Assembly (NCBI GenBank): GCA_963995525.1
Contig: OZ023205.1
Location: 66,909,298-66,973,297, forward strand
Source of the DNA: Escarpia spicata
Taxonomy: Eukaryota; Annelida; Polychaeta; Sabellida; Siboglinidae
Direction of reading: 5' to 3'
Length of the DNA: 64,000 nt
A model generated the notes under the pieces. The model saw nothing but the letters and a program-made list of their open reading frames with translations, was not told the origin of the DNA and did no database searches. Positions 24,330-33,893 of this stretch are shown here, piece after piece (the first letter of the stretch is position 1; each line of letters opens with the position of its first letter). The position numbers and the translations under genes were made by a program.

Positions 24330-24830
24330 TGTGTAACGTTAGGTATGTGTTAAGAGCGCATGCGCAAAAGTTACGTAAAAACAGTGAAAGGAAAGATATC
24401 AAAATATCAATAAACGAACGTTTAAATGCCAAAATGAACCGTTGCGTCCGCTTAGTTAGGGATCAAGTATGTTGTGGAGTGTTAATAATAGAAAAATTCG
24501 ATGTGAAAGTAACATTTAACGCAGGACGCACTAAAGTGACCGTGTAATTTTTTTCTTGGCGCTGGCTAGAAACCGGATGGTGACGCAAAACAGCTGTGAC
24601 GCTAATGGGGGAGCTTATCGTGAAAGGAATGTGAAGCGCGAACAATGCTTTTTCCAAAACGTAAACGACGCGTTAAAAGTATGAATTTAAGCGTTGTGTG
24701 GGATCAGTGGCGTGTAGGGAATTAAGTGGTGTGGTTATTGTAGAAAAATTGGCTGTAAATAAACGTTTGTCAACGAACGCACTACATGACCGTCTGATTT
24801 TTTTCCGGAAATAAAAGTCATCGGATACTA
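24330..24830. repeat. two diverged copies of a promoter-like block
   Basis: The interval near 24340-24560 and that near 24700-24900 share blocks. GTGTTAAGAGCGCATGCGCA resembles GCGTTAAGTACGCATGCGCC, and a GTAGAAAAATT-type block is followed by GACCGT and a T-run. The palindrome GCGCATGCGC resembles an NRF-1 site. One copy lies beside the left-end minus gene, the other just upstream of the plus-strand TATA box. Confidence 0.5.
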
Positions 24831-24902
24831 GGCGGTTATGCGTTGTAATAGAAACGTCGATTAGGGGGGTATGCGTTAAGTACGCATGCGCCGTATGTTG
24901 CT

Positions 24903-24910
24903 TATATAAA
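24903..24910 (+). promoter_or_regulatory. TATA box of the early splicing hub
   Basis: TATATAAA. A start site 25-30 bp downstream would fall at or after the ATG at 24928, so the next ATG at 24997 is the likelier initiator. Confidence 0.6.
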
Positions 24911-24996
24911 GCGGTGGAAAATTTTGTATGCGGTATAATGCAAGTGGTCTGACTGATTTCAGCAGCAACAGCCGTAGAAGTTCTTCCACCTCGAGA

Positions 24997-25254
24997 ATGG
25001 CCGATCATAGCGAGATGACTACACCGTTGAAAAAGATGAAGGCGATGCGCAAACAAGCGTGTAAGGCGAGCGGTAGTCAACAACAACCGCCTGCGGAAGT
25101 GACCACACCGGCTGCTAAGAGACCCGTGTTGGTTATAGCGTCCTCGCTTGGGCGTAAACGAGGGGCTGAAGAAGCGGCGTTGGAGGCACCGCCGCCTAGA
25201 CGGGCCTCGCTTGAGCGAGAATGCAGCGCTGCAACGTCATCACAGGCTACCTTG
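24997..25254 (+). CDS. shared first exon of the alternative-splicing hub
   Basis: 86 codons ending in phase 0 at TTG/GTGAGTGT. All the acceptors listed downstream also open in phase 0. The encoded segment is basic, low-complexity and NLS-like, so it would act as a common nuclear-targeting leader. Splicing is inferred, not shown. Confidence 0.45.
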
Positions 25255-25701
25255 GTGAGTGTAAGGGAACTGGCCTGCTCTAAGAACGGTGTGTATAAGC
25301 TTAAGACTTCGGCATATATCGAGGCTGTGAGTTATCGTGATAAATGCACGTACAGGGGATGTTCCCAATGTCGACGCAAGCTGTATCAAAACACAGACGG
25401 CGTGATGTTATGTCGAACCCACGGGGAACCTGATATGGTAAAAAATTACTTTGCTTTGCGTGTCATGATTCGAGATGGAGATGACGAAGAAGATGAAATG
25501 TGGCTGACGTTGTTTGACACGCAAATGGCAAAGCTAGTTGAGTACCGGGCTGATTACTTGGTGGAGTTAAACGAGGAGGAACTTCGCGATACTGTACTTG
25601 AGTTGGCTGGCACTAAAGTGGAGCTCAGTGTTCGTAAGACTACCTGGGAAGGTGAGCCGTCGTATACGGTGCGCACACTGAGGAGAGCCGTTGATGAGTA
25701 A
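24997..25701 (+). CDS. RPA-like single-strand-DNA-binding protein (unspliced form)
   Basis: The 234-residue reading frame starts at ATG 24997, chosen because of the TATA spacing; ATG 24928 is also in frame. Residues 1-86 are basic and disordered, with NLS-like KKMKAMRK and GRKRG. Residues 87-180 resemble the zinc-ribbon OB-fold of RPA1 (DNA-binding domain C): a CSQC pair (C122, C125), then C139 and H142, then YFALRVMIRDGDD and a MWLTLFDTQMAKL strand-helix. RPA-type proteins coat single-stranded DNA, which fits a self-replicating element, next to its polymerase. A near-consensus donor at 25255 lets residues 1-86 be spliced to other C-termini. The RPA assignment is by eye. Confidence 0.65.
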   Translation: MADHSEMTTPLKKMKAMRKQACKASGSQQQPPAEVTTPAAKRPVLVIASSLGRKRGAEEAALEAPPPRRASLERECSAATSSQATLVSVRELACSKNGVYKLKTSAYIEAVSYRDKCTYRGCSQCRRKLYQNTDGVMLCRTHGEPDMVKNYFALRVMIRDGDDEEDEMWLTLFDTQMAKLVEYRADYLVELNEEELRDTVLELAGTKVELSVRKTTWEGEPSYTVRTLRRAVDE

Positions 25702-25720
25702 TGGGTTTCTTGTGTTATAG

Positions 25721-25852
25721 GAGGCCCCGCTGGTGACGGCGTTGCTAACTAGTAAACCGACCAGTGACGAAGCTGCGCGCTTACTAGACGAGATAGTGGA
25801 AAATTACGTAATGGCCTGGTGTTCAGCTTACGAAGCAAAGAGAGCCTACTAG
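25721..25852 (+). CDS. alternative hub exon A
   Basis: It follows TTTCTTGTGTTATAG and is read in the phase of the hub donor for 43 codons to TAG. The helical sequence includes an EAARLLDEIVENYV stretch. There is no ATG near its beginning, so it needs an upstream exon. The product joined to the hub would be about 129 residues. Not recognised. Confidence 0.4.
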   Translation, partial: EAPLVTALLTSKPTSDEAARLLDEIVENYVMAWCSAYEAKRAY

Positions 25853-25920
25853 AGGAGCTACGAAATAGAACGGTGCTCAGCCTATATAAAACATGACATT
25901 TATTTGTTGTATGTCTACAG

Positions 25921-26091
25921 GAGGTGCGGCGAGTTCTGCTGGAAATGTTAGCCAATAATGAACGGATGCGTGCGAGGTACGCCGAAGTTGCCGTGTTCGT
26001 ACAAACACTGCTCGATCGTTCGGTGACGGATAGTGAGAGGAAAGACGCCGCGTTGCTGGCTCGTGTTAACGCAGAAAAAGAGGCGGATTAA
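25921..26091 (+). CDS. alternative hub exon B, coiled-coil-like
   Basis: It follows TTGTTGTATGTCTACAG, opens in phase 0 and runs 56 codons to TAA. The sequence is helical and charged (RRVLLEMLANNERM then a DSERKDAALLARVN block). A TATATAAA at 25884-25891 could instead drive a short separate transcript with an ATG at 25945. Confidence 0.4.
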   Translation, partial: EVRRVLLEMLANNERMRARYAEVAVFVQTLLDRSVTDSERKDAALLARVNAEKEAD

Positions 26092-26193
26092 TGATAATAA
26101 TGTGTTTTGTAGAGAGCGCGACGGCCTGAACGTGCGCACGATCGCCGTGGGAAGTGTAATGTGTGTTTGTAGGCACCTGCTTTTGTGCTGTAG

Positions 26194-26799
26194 GGATGCG
26201 CGGGCGACGTCGATAGCGCCTTGGATGCTATCATTGAGGAAGCGCTTGGTGCACCACCGCCTTACGAAAGTTTACACCAGATTGTGCCGTCGTGTTGTTG
26301 GAAGACAGCGCCGTCGGACGTGATGCAACGACGCGTCGTCGAGCCGGGGCGGGGTCAGGTGGCCTGTCGCTATGAACGACATGCGATGTCCCTCCACGCT
26401 GAACACCTCGGTGAGCTGATATTGGAGACGGCGCGCGATCGATGCGGTGCTTGCGAAGTTAATGAGGGATGTCCGTACGTGCATATGGTCGGCTATCGGG
26501 CGGGTCGGCCTACTCGCGAGTACGCACGGCGCTACGACAACGTAGCCGAACTCGTCACGCAACACTTCAACGTAGTGTTGGAATCGTGTCTGCAGCGCTC
26601 ACTGATACCAACCTTCATACGTCTGGTGCAGTTACTACGCGTGAAGGCGCACGGACAACAACCGGGGCGAGCTGGGGAACTGTATTTGGTACAGTTCGTA
26701 TCCGACTGGCTCCTCGGCACGAATTGGCGCGAAATCATCAATCGCGCTCGCCTAGAATCGGCTGTGCACGTCTACATACAGTGCAGAAGCGGCCTTTAA
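26194..26799 (+). CDS. hub terminal exon: Cys-rich protein with a PPPY motif
   Basis: It follows CTTTTGTGCTGTAG and is open in phase 0 for 201 codons. No ATG occurs in the first 40 codons, which supports its being a spliced exon. It contains GAPPPYESL (a PPxY-type motif), a Cys cluster (CGAC then CPYVH) and a long helical C-terminus. Two small in-phase exons (26113-26172 and 26173-26193) precede it behind further TAG acceptors. AATAAA at 26868 could serve all hub transcripts. Joined to the hub it would make about 287 residues. Family not recognised. Confidence 0.5.
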   Translation, partial: GCAGDVDSALDAIIEEALGAPPPYESLHQIVPSCCWKTAPSDVMQRRVVEPGRGQVACRYERHAMSLHAEHLGELILETARDRCGACEVNEGCPYVHMVGYRAGRPTREYARRYDNVAELVTQHFNVVLESCLQRSLIPTFIRLVQLLRVKAHGQQPGRAGELYLVQFVSDWLLGTNWREIINRARLESAVHVYIQCRSGL

Positions 26800-26867
26800 A
26801 TCAAATGAACATTACTGCCTATTCTGCTGATTTGCTTAATATCGCTTTTTCGTTGTACGACATGCTT

Positions 26868-26873
26868 AATAAA
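26868..26873 (+). terminator. polyadenylation signal for the hub transcripts
   Basis: AATAAA 69 nt past the stop of the last hub exon. None was seen between the alternative exons, so all isoforms may share this 3' end. Confidence 0.5.
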
Positions 26874-26909
26874 ACGTTGAAAATGGCCGTTCCGTTTCCG
26901 AGTTAAAAC

Positions 26910-26945
26910 GCACACGCACACACACACACACACACCACACACACA

Positions 26946-27005
<60 letters not shown>

Positions 27006-27395
27006 ACTTAACAAAATCACCACCACCACCACCATACACACACACACACACACACACACACAGTTACTTAACAAAATCACCACCACCACCACCATAACAA
27101 ACCACCACCACCACCCCCTATGCTTAACAAAACCGCCACCCCATACGCACCTAACACCACACCACGTGGTACCTCAATATCATTAGTCGTTACTTAACAA
27201 AACCACCACCCCGCTTAACAAAACCACCACCCCATATGCTTAACAAAACCACCACCCCATACGCACCTAACACCACACCACGTGTGTCCCGTACCTCAAT
27301 ATCATTAGTCGTTACTTAACAAAACCACCACCCCGTTACTTAACAAAACCACCACCCCATACGCATCGTTACCTAACAAAACCACCACCAACCCC
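26910..27395. repeat. CA microsatellite and ACC-rich minisatellite
   Basis: (CA)n interrupted by single C bases from 26910 to 27062, then imperfect units around TTAACAAAACCACCACCCC to 27395. It separates the hub from the polymerase promoter. The minus-strand VCVCV ORF here is an artefact of the repeat. Confidence 0.9.
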
Positions 27396-27425
27396 ACGCA
27401 CTCACTGCGCATGTCCGTACCTCTT

Positions 27426-27433
27426 TATAAATA
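27426..27433 (+). promoter_or_regulatory. TATA box of the DNA polymerase gene
   Basis: TATAAATA, 34 bp upstream of the ATG at 27467, which leaves a leader of only about ten bases. Confidence 0.65.
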
Positions 27434-27466
27434 GAGGTATTCGAAAAAGTAGCAGCACAAAAAAGT

Positions 27467-30400
27467 ATGCCGCCTACTACTAGGTGGCAATGTCCGAAAT
27501 GCGGTGCTTATTTCTTGAAACAGTCGACGTTAGAGCGACACGCTAAGAGTTCGAAACGATGCGGCGATGACGCGCTATGCGTAAAGCGACGAGAGTGTCC
27601 GAAATGCGGCGTAACGTACAATACGCGCGCCGGGATGCTACGACACCTGAGGGAACGGTGCGGTCATCCGGCGGTGTCGTTACCGCCCGATGATAATCCA
27701 CCACCACCACCGCCACCATCAGCCGATGCTCTTCAACGCGTCGTGGACGAGCATCGACGTAGCATAGAGACGTCGGTAGCGATCGATGTCGTACAGTCCC
27801 GCTACAACTATCGCATGACCGCCTGTACGAGTACGCGGGTGCTCGAACCGCGTCTGAGGGTTATGTTTAGCGAACGAAAGAATGCGTTTAAAATAAACGT
27901 AAGCTATGGTTTCGTGTTACGCCACAAGGTGTCGGGTCGTTACCGCTATTTTCATTCGTCCTGTAACTGCTGCGGTCGCCTTCTCGAAACACCCGCCCTC
28001 GTAACCGATAGCCGTTCTTTCGAACGATTCCTCGATGTCGTGCGCACGACCGACGTACTACAGTACGTCCTCGCGCAGCGCCCCGATTCGGGGTGGGTGG
28101 TCGAGCTCGTAACGAACGCCACCTACTTCGTGAACGCCATCCTAAACCATCCTATCTGGTGCGTTGGCGCCGCGCTCCCCGCCTACGTGCGTAACAACAA
28201 GCACGTCGTGACGTTGACGAACGATTGGGGAGGCAAGCCCTACGACGATCCTCTGTGCCTCTTCCGATGCATTGCCATCCATCGGCAAGGTGGTGGTGGG
28301 GGGCACCTAAATACAACCCGTTTAACGCGAGTAGCTAAACAACTGAGCGCGCGCTACGCCCCGACGCCGACCGGCGTGCGCCTGAACGAACTGGAACGCG
28401 TGGAGACGCTTTTTGGTATCAACATCGTCGTCTATCGCCTAACGGCGACTGGCGCCGCCGAACTAGTACGTCGGTCGCTCGAAGCGCACCACACAACCCT
28501 GAATGTCAACCTGTACGAGAATCACTTTTCGTACATAATCGATCTGCGCGCGTACGCGAAAACGTACAAGTGCTCGAAATGCGGCAACTCCCTCTGGCAG
28601 TACCCGTCGCTATTACGACGTCACGAAGCGACGTGCGAGGGCGGTGTTCGTCACGTGTTTCCCGGCGGCGTCTACCGACCGAAGCCGTCCGTATTTCAAC
28701 GACTCGACGACGAAGGTATCGAGGTCGGCGACGACGATCTGCGCTACTATCCGTACCGCGCGACATTCGACTTTGAATGTTATTTCGCCGCCAACGAGCT
28801 ACCGCCGAATACCGATAAATGTCGGTGGCTAGCGCGACACGAACTGCTCAGCGTGAGCGTTGCGTCGAACGTGCCCGGACACGAAGCGGCGCGCTGTTAC
28901 GTCACGACCGGTGATTCGGCCGACCTAGCGCGTCGCCTCATCGATGACCTGGAAGCCGTGAGCGCGGCGGCGTGCGCGCTTCTACGCCCCCGCTACGACG
29001 CGGTCTTTGAGGCGATCGAAGCGCTCGATAAAGACTGGCGGCTACGAAGTGACGACGACGACAAGGATGCGTCACCGTACGCCGCACTCGCCGACCGCCT
29101 GTGGACGCACCTTCATCAAATGCCCGTACTGGGTTTCAACAGCGGTAAGTACGATTTGAATGTCGTCAAAAAGTACTTGACCCCCCTGCTCATAACCGAC
29201 GACGCGCAGCACACATCGTCGGCGTTCACGATTAAACGACAGAACGCTTACATGTGCCTGACGACGTCGACGTTGAAATTTCTGGACATAACTAATTACC
29301 TCGCGCCCGGTGTCAGCTACGAGCGCTATCTGAAAGCGTACGACTGCGCGGCGACCAAGGGGTACTTTCCGTACGAATATATCGACGCGTTGACGCGCCT
29401 GGACGAGACCGTCCTACCGCCGCGCGAAACTTTCTACAGCCACCTGAAACGCGAGGGAATCTCCGCGGAGGCGTACGAAATTTGTGCGACGGCATGGCGC
29501 GACGAGTGCATGACGACGATGCGCGATTTTCTAATCTGGTATAATAACCGAGATGTGGCGCCGTTTCTCGAGGCACTCGAGCGGCAGTTCGCCTTCTATC
29601 GCCGTCAGCGCATCGACATGTTCAAGGACGCCATCAGCGTACCGGGGTTGACGTTGTTGTACCTATTCAACGACCTGCCGTCGTCAATCCATTTCTCGCT
29701 GTTCAACGAACCGAACAAAGACCTGCACCGCCTACTGCAGTCGCAGATCGTCGGCGGTCCATCGATCATCTTCTCGCGTCATCACGAAGCCGGCGTGACG
29801 TCGATTCGAGGCGGTAACAACCCGTGTCGTTCGATAGTCGGCTATGACGCGAACGGTCTCTATCTATCGGCGATGATGCGGGAAATGCCGACGGGTTGGT
29901 ACATGCGCCGACGCGCTGAGAACGGCTTTCGAGCGGAACACGTGCACCGCTACGGTCGTATGGCCGTAGAGTGGTTGACGTACGAAGCGGAACGAATAGG
30001 CGCCCCTATACGACACCAGTTGAACGGCCGCGAGAAGCGCATCGGTAAGTACCGAGTCGACGGTTGGTGCGCCGCCACGCGAACGGCGTATCAATTTCAC
30101 GGTTGTTTCTTTCACGGCTGCCCGATATGCCAGACGCACGTGACGACGACACCGTCAACGGTCAACCGATGACGACGCTGTACGCCGCGACGATCGCCGT
30201 GACGGCCTACCTGCGCCGCCACGTCGATGCCGTCGTCGAAATGTGGGAGTGCCAGTGGCGAGCCGTGAGACCCCCGTGACGCGACCCGACGCGAGGCGCG
30301 TAACGCACTCGACGATACTGGAGGGTGTACGCGACGGCTCTCTATTCGGTCTCGTGCAGTGCGATATCGCCGTGCCGGAAGCGCTGCGCGCTAAGTTCGC

Positions 30401-31550
30401 CGAAATGCAGCCCGTATTCAAGAACGTCGATATCGCGCGCGACGACCTCAGCCCGTTCATGCGCCGCTACGCCGAGTCGCACGATCTACTCACCCGACCT
30501 CAACGGACGCTCGTTGGTAGCTACTTCGGCACGGCGATCGTACTCGCCACGCCCCTCCTACGCTGGTATCTGGAGCACGGGCTCATCGTCGCGCGCATCT
30601 ACCAGGTGATCGAGTACACGCCGATCGCCTGCTTTCGTCGTTTCGGCGATACGGTGTCGACGGCGCGACGCGAGGGCGACGTCGACCCCGACAAAGCGAT
30701 CATCGCCGACACCTTCAAACTACTCGGCAACAGTTCGTACGGGAAGACGATTACGCGCGTCGATCGGCACCGGGATATCAAGTACGCTACGGCGGTAGGC
30801 GCCTCGCGACTCGTCAACAACCGTCGCTTCCGGCAACTCGACGTCGTCGTCGACGACGAGCTGTACGAGGTGGCGCTGAATAAGCGCACCGTCGTCTACG
30901 ACCTGCCGATTCAAATCGGTTATTTCGTGTATCAATACGCGAAATTACGAATGCTCGAATTTTATTACGACTTCGTCGACGCCTACATTCCACGCCCTCT
31001 CTTTCAGTACTGCGCTATGGACACCGATTCGCCGTACATAGCCCTCGCGGGTCACGACATCGACGCGCTCGTACCGGAAGCGATGCGCGAACACTACTTC
31101 CGAACGCGATCGCTCTGGTTTCCGGCCGAATGTTGCGACGCGCACGTGGACGCGTACGTACGGCGCCGCGTCGCCGGACTGCCGTGGGAGGGTGGGGACT
31201 GCTGCGCGCGTCGTCTTCTATTCGATCGTCGAACGCCGGGTCTCTTCAAAGAAGAGTGGCGCGGCGACGGAATCGTGGCGCTGTGCAGTAAGACGTACTA
31301 CTGCTTCGGCGGCGACGGCGGCGCGAAGTACAGCACGAAGGGCTTGAGTAAGCGTCAGAACGATATCGACGAGCACGACTTTCTCGCCGTACTGCGCGAC
31401 CGACGCAGCGGCGTCGGTTGGAACCGCGGTTTCCAAGTGAAAAACTCGTCCGTGTTGACGTACGTTCAAGAGCGCGCGGCGTTGAGCTATTTCTACGCTA
31501 AACGCCGCGTGCTCGACGACGGCGTCACCACGGCGCCGATACTCGTCTAA
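27467..31550 (+). pseudogene. protein-primed family B DNA polymerase (pPolB), frameshifted
   Basis: It replicates the element from protein-bound ends. Three reading-frame pieces are present: 27467-30172 (901 codons), a middle piece ending at 30279, and 30243-31550. The N-terminus has two C2H2-like fingers (CPKCGAYF, CPKCGVTY). A CLFRC segment around Cys264 and a later NHFSYI near 352 resemble an OTU-like fold, and another finger (CSKCGNSL) follows. The 3'-5' exonuclease has FDFE (D435, E437), GFNSGKYDLN and KFLDITNYLAPG. Polymerase motif A is YDANGLYLS (D794), motif B has GNSSYGK and motif C is MDTDS. Two frame changes, near 30,130 and 30,260, fall between motifs A and B. They may be real mutations or assembly errors. 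AATAAA follows at 31640. Confidence 0.9.
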
Positions 31551-31716
31551 CTCGTATAACTAAACCTACCCTAGGGGTGGGGGGCCGCCTAGGGGTAGGG
31601 TTCTGTATGTATGTATGTATGTAGGTAGGGTAGGGTAATAATAAAACAAACACAAGTGCGTACATTTCATCGTCGTTGTTTTTTATTACTACTACTATAC
31701 ACGTAAAAGCGAAGCG
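31551..31716. terminator. convergent 3' region with two polyadenylation signals
   Basis: AATAAA at 31640-31645 on the plus strand serves the polymerase. TTTATT at 31682-31687, AATAAA on the minus strand, serves the late block. G-rich CCTAGGGGT repeats and a GTAT microsatellite lie between. Confidence 0.6.
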
Positions 31717-32172
31717 TTAATGCAGTGGTTTTAACCAATCGAATACGAGACAGTCATTGGCCACCCGATCGGTGCCGAATATGTTCTGGAACGTCGTCAA
31801 CGGCATGCCGCGACATCGAAGGAGTAGGTAGGCGACGCAATATTGTCCGCACACGTTAGAGACGACGCTCTGCAGTCTCTTGTCGTTGTACGTCCACGCG
31901 TCGCCGCAGTGTCGGTGCAGGAAGGCGCGGAAGTCGGCGTGCAGCGGCGGGAGACCGTACGAATCGAAGTACTCGCCGACGCCTTGACGGTCGACGTAGA
32001 CGGCCACCCAGTGCTCCCCCGGTTCGCCGCCGTCGTCGGTATTGCACACGAAGGCCATCGGGTAAGTGGTGGTGATGGTGGTAAGTAGCGCGTCTTTAGG
32101 TACGACGCCGAGGACGATGCGTTTAGCGTACGCGTCGAGTTCGAGGCGACGCAGCAGTTGGAACGTATCCAT
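31717..32172 (-). CDS. adenain-like (Ulp1-fold) cysteine protease
   Basis: 151 residues from ATG 32172. The catalytic triad is visible: His54 in GEHWVAVYVD, Asp70 in EYFDSYG and Cys108 in NVCGQYCVAYLL. Adenovirus maturation proteases and their Polinton relatives have this arrangement and process capsid precursors. It is the last gene of the minus-strand late block, next to the capsid gene, as in other Polintons. It appears intact. Confidence 0.88.
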   Translation of the reverse strand: MDTFQLLRRLELDAYAKRIVLGVVPKDALLTTITTTYPMAFVCNTDDGGEPGEHWVAVYVDRQGVGEYFDSYGLPPLHADFRAFLHRHCGDAWTYNDKRLQSVVSNVCGQYCVAYLLLRCRGMPLTTFQNIFGTDRVANDCLVFDWLKPLH

Positions 32173-33475
32173 TACGAGGTACAGTCGTACAGGACGTTTC
32201 GGGTCCGATCGATTTCCATCACCGTCTCGAATTCCGCGTACACGACGACGTTCACCGGTCGGGGTAGCGGCGTCAATAACTGCATTTCAGCGCCCACGCT
32301 CCCCTGACGCACGACGTTGAAATGGTCCCCGTCGCAGCAGTCGGGGGTCAGGTCGAAAGCGAAGACGGTGTAGCCGGCCTCGAAGTCCGAGCGCGATATG
32401 TCGTTCCCCTCGTCCTCGCCCGCCTTTCCGGTGGCCTCGAAGAGATTCATGTAGCTTCGTATGTACCGGTGGTGCGGAAAGTCCGGTTGCAGCGGCTTGC
32501 TCGGCACCTGACGTCCGTCGACGTTGAGCGCGAGGAAGGTTATGTCGTTGTGATGCGCGTTGAACGGATTTCTAGTGTAGTCTCCGTTGTAGGCGGCGTT
32601 GTCGATCATCATCAGGATTATGCGTTTCGGAATTGTACCCATGTACAGGTTCTCGTGCGTGTGCGATAGCGTACCCGCGTTTATCGAGAACGACTTGCAG
32701 TCGACGCGGCGCATCGGAAACTTAGCCGTTCCCAAATTCCACGCTTTGATATGACCCAGCTGGACTTCCGGGTTCAACTTCACTTTTCGACGTGCAGGCA
32801 AATCGAACGTATCACGATACGCCACCCCGGCGCGGCAGCCGCGCCCATGAGCGCGAAGGCGTCCTTCGACTGGACCATGCGTATTTTTGTATCGATGCCG
32901 CTCGGTAGGAGGAGGTTTAGCATAAACGCGTCGACGTGCAGGTGTCCCATCATCTCCACCTCGGCGCTGGCCGCCGTCAGATCGCGCCGCGCTACGAACC
33001 CGGTGTTATCGTCCCCGCGCGCGTTCATGTGTCCGGCGCTATCTTTGTACCACAACGACCCCGTGAGATGCGATCGTTTCGCGTCGCTACCGTAACTCAG
33101 TAGGGTCTCGATGTAGGCCCGGTACGCGTACGTATTGGTCGACGGCGTCACGAGCGTGCCGTTCAGCGACACGTCGATTTGACTGAACATCGAATGAAGG
33201 AAATTGTTGACCGGCGCCACGTTGGTGCCGGCCGCCAGATCGGTACCGTCCCCCTGAACCACTTTGAAGAGGACGTACGTTTGAAGGCTCGCCAGGTCCG
33301 TATAGTCGTTACCCGACCCCGGAATGAGGAACTCGATAGGACCGCCGGCGTCGAGAGCCGTCAGCGGTTGGTAGGCGGTCCGATAACTGCTCTCGATGCT
33401 CTTCTGCGTCACCGGTCCGGTGAACAGGTCCAGTTCGGCCTTCACGCCCTCGCACGCTGTCTTTACGAACGCCAT
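32172..33475 (-). pseudogene. double-jelly-roll major capsid protein, frameshifted
   Basis: Two overlapping minus-strand frames make up one capsid gene. The first starts at ATG 33475 and ends at 32780. The second is open from 32825 to 32172 and has no ATG near its beginning (the first codon is GTG). The N-terminal half carries the conserved FSQIDVSLNGT and NTYAYRAYIETLLSYG blocks of metazoan Polinton capsids. The C-terminal half begins with KVKLNPEVQLGHIK. A one-base net shift lies around 32,780-32,800. Total length, about 430 residues, fits the family. The protein forms the capsomers of a virion-like particle. A TATAAAG lies at 33559-33553. Confidence 0.85.
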
Positions 33476-33477
33476 CG

Positions 33478-33885
33478 TTACGCGTCGAATATATCGACCG
33501 GTCGACGTCCTCTCTTCCGTCTACTGACGGTCGTCGCCGTTCGACGCTGCTTCTTTATAGGCGGTCTTTTTTTCACCCGTCTCTTCTTCGGCGCCGGCCC
33601 TTTCAATAGGCCGTCGAGAAGATCGACGCCGGCCTCCTTCGCGCGTCGTTTTACCGACGCTTTCAGATTGCCGCCGCCGACGACGTCCCGCGCCACGTTC
33701 ACGCCGGTTTTGAGCGCACGTTTTCCCAACGCCATGGCGCCTCTCTTAAAAAGCGGCATGACGCTTCGAAATAGGCTCCCGAAGATATTACCCAGACCGT
33801 GTCCTCGCTGACCTCGACTGCCGATGAAGACCGGTAGCTGACCGCCGACCTGTCGAACGTAGTAGTCCTCGTACGGGTTCGGCAT
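33478..33885 (-). CDS. small basic core protein, adenovirus pX/pVI-like
   Basis: 135 residues from ATG 33885, just upstream of the capsid gene. An N-terminal YEDYYVRQVGG segment precedes RGHGLGNIFGSLFRSV and an amphipathic glycine-rich stretch. The C-terminal third is very basic (KKRRVKKRPPIKKQRR). Adintovirus-type elements encode a comparable protein between capsid and penton genes. It may bind DNA or disturb membranes. The function is inferred from position and composition. Confidence 0.65.
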   Translation of the reverse strand: MPNPYEDYYVRQVGGQLPVFIGSRGQRGHGLGNIFGSLFRSVMPLFKRGAMALGKRALKTGVNVARDVVGGGNLKASVKRRAKEAGVDLLDGLLKGPAPKKRRVKKRPPIKKQRRTATTVSRRKRGRRPVDIFDA

Positions 33886-33893
33886 GGTGGTGG

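Noticed and set aside
26796..27095. Minus-strand ORF of VCVCV repeats
   Set aside because: It is simply the CA microsatellite translated.
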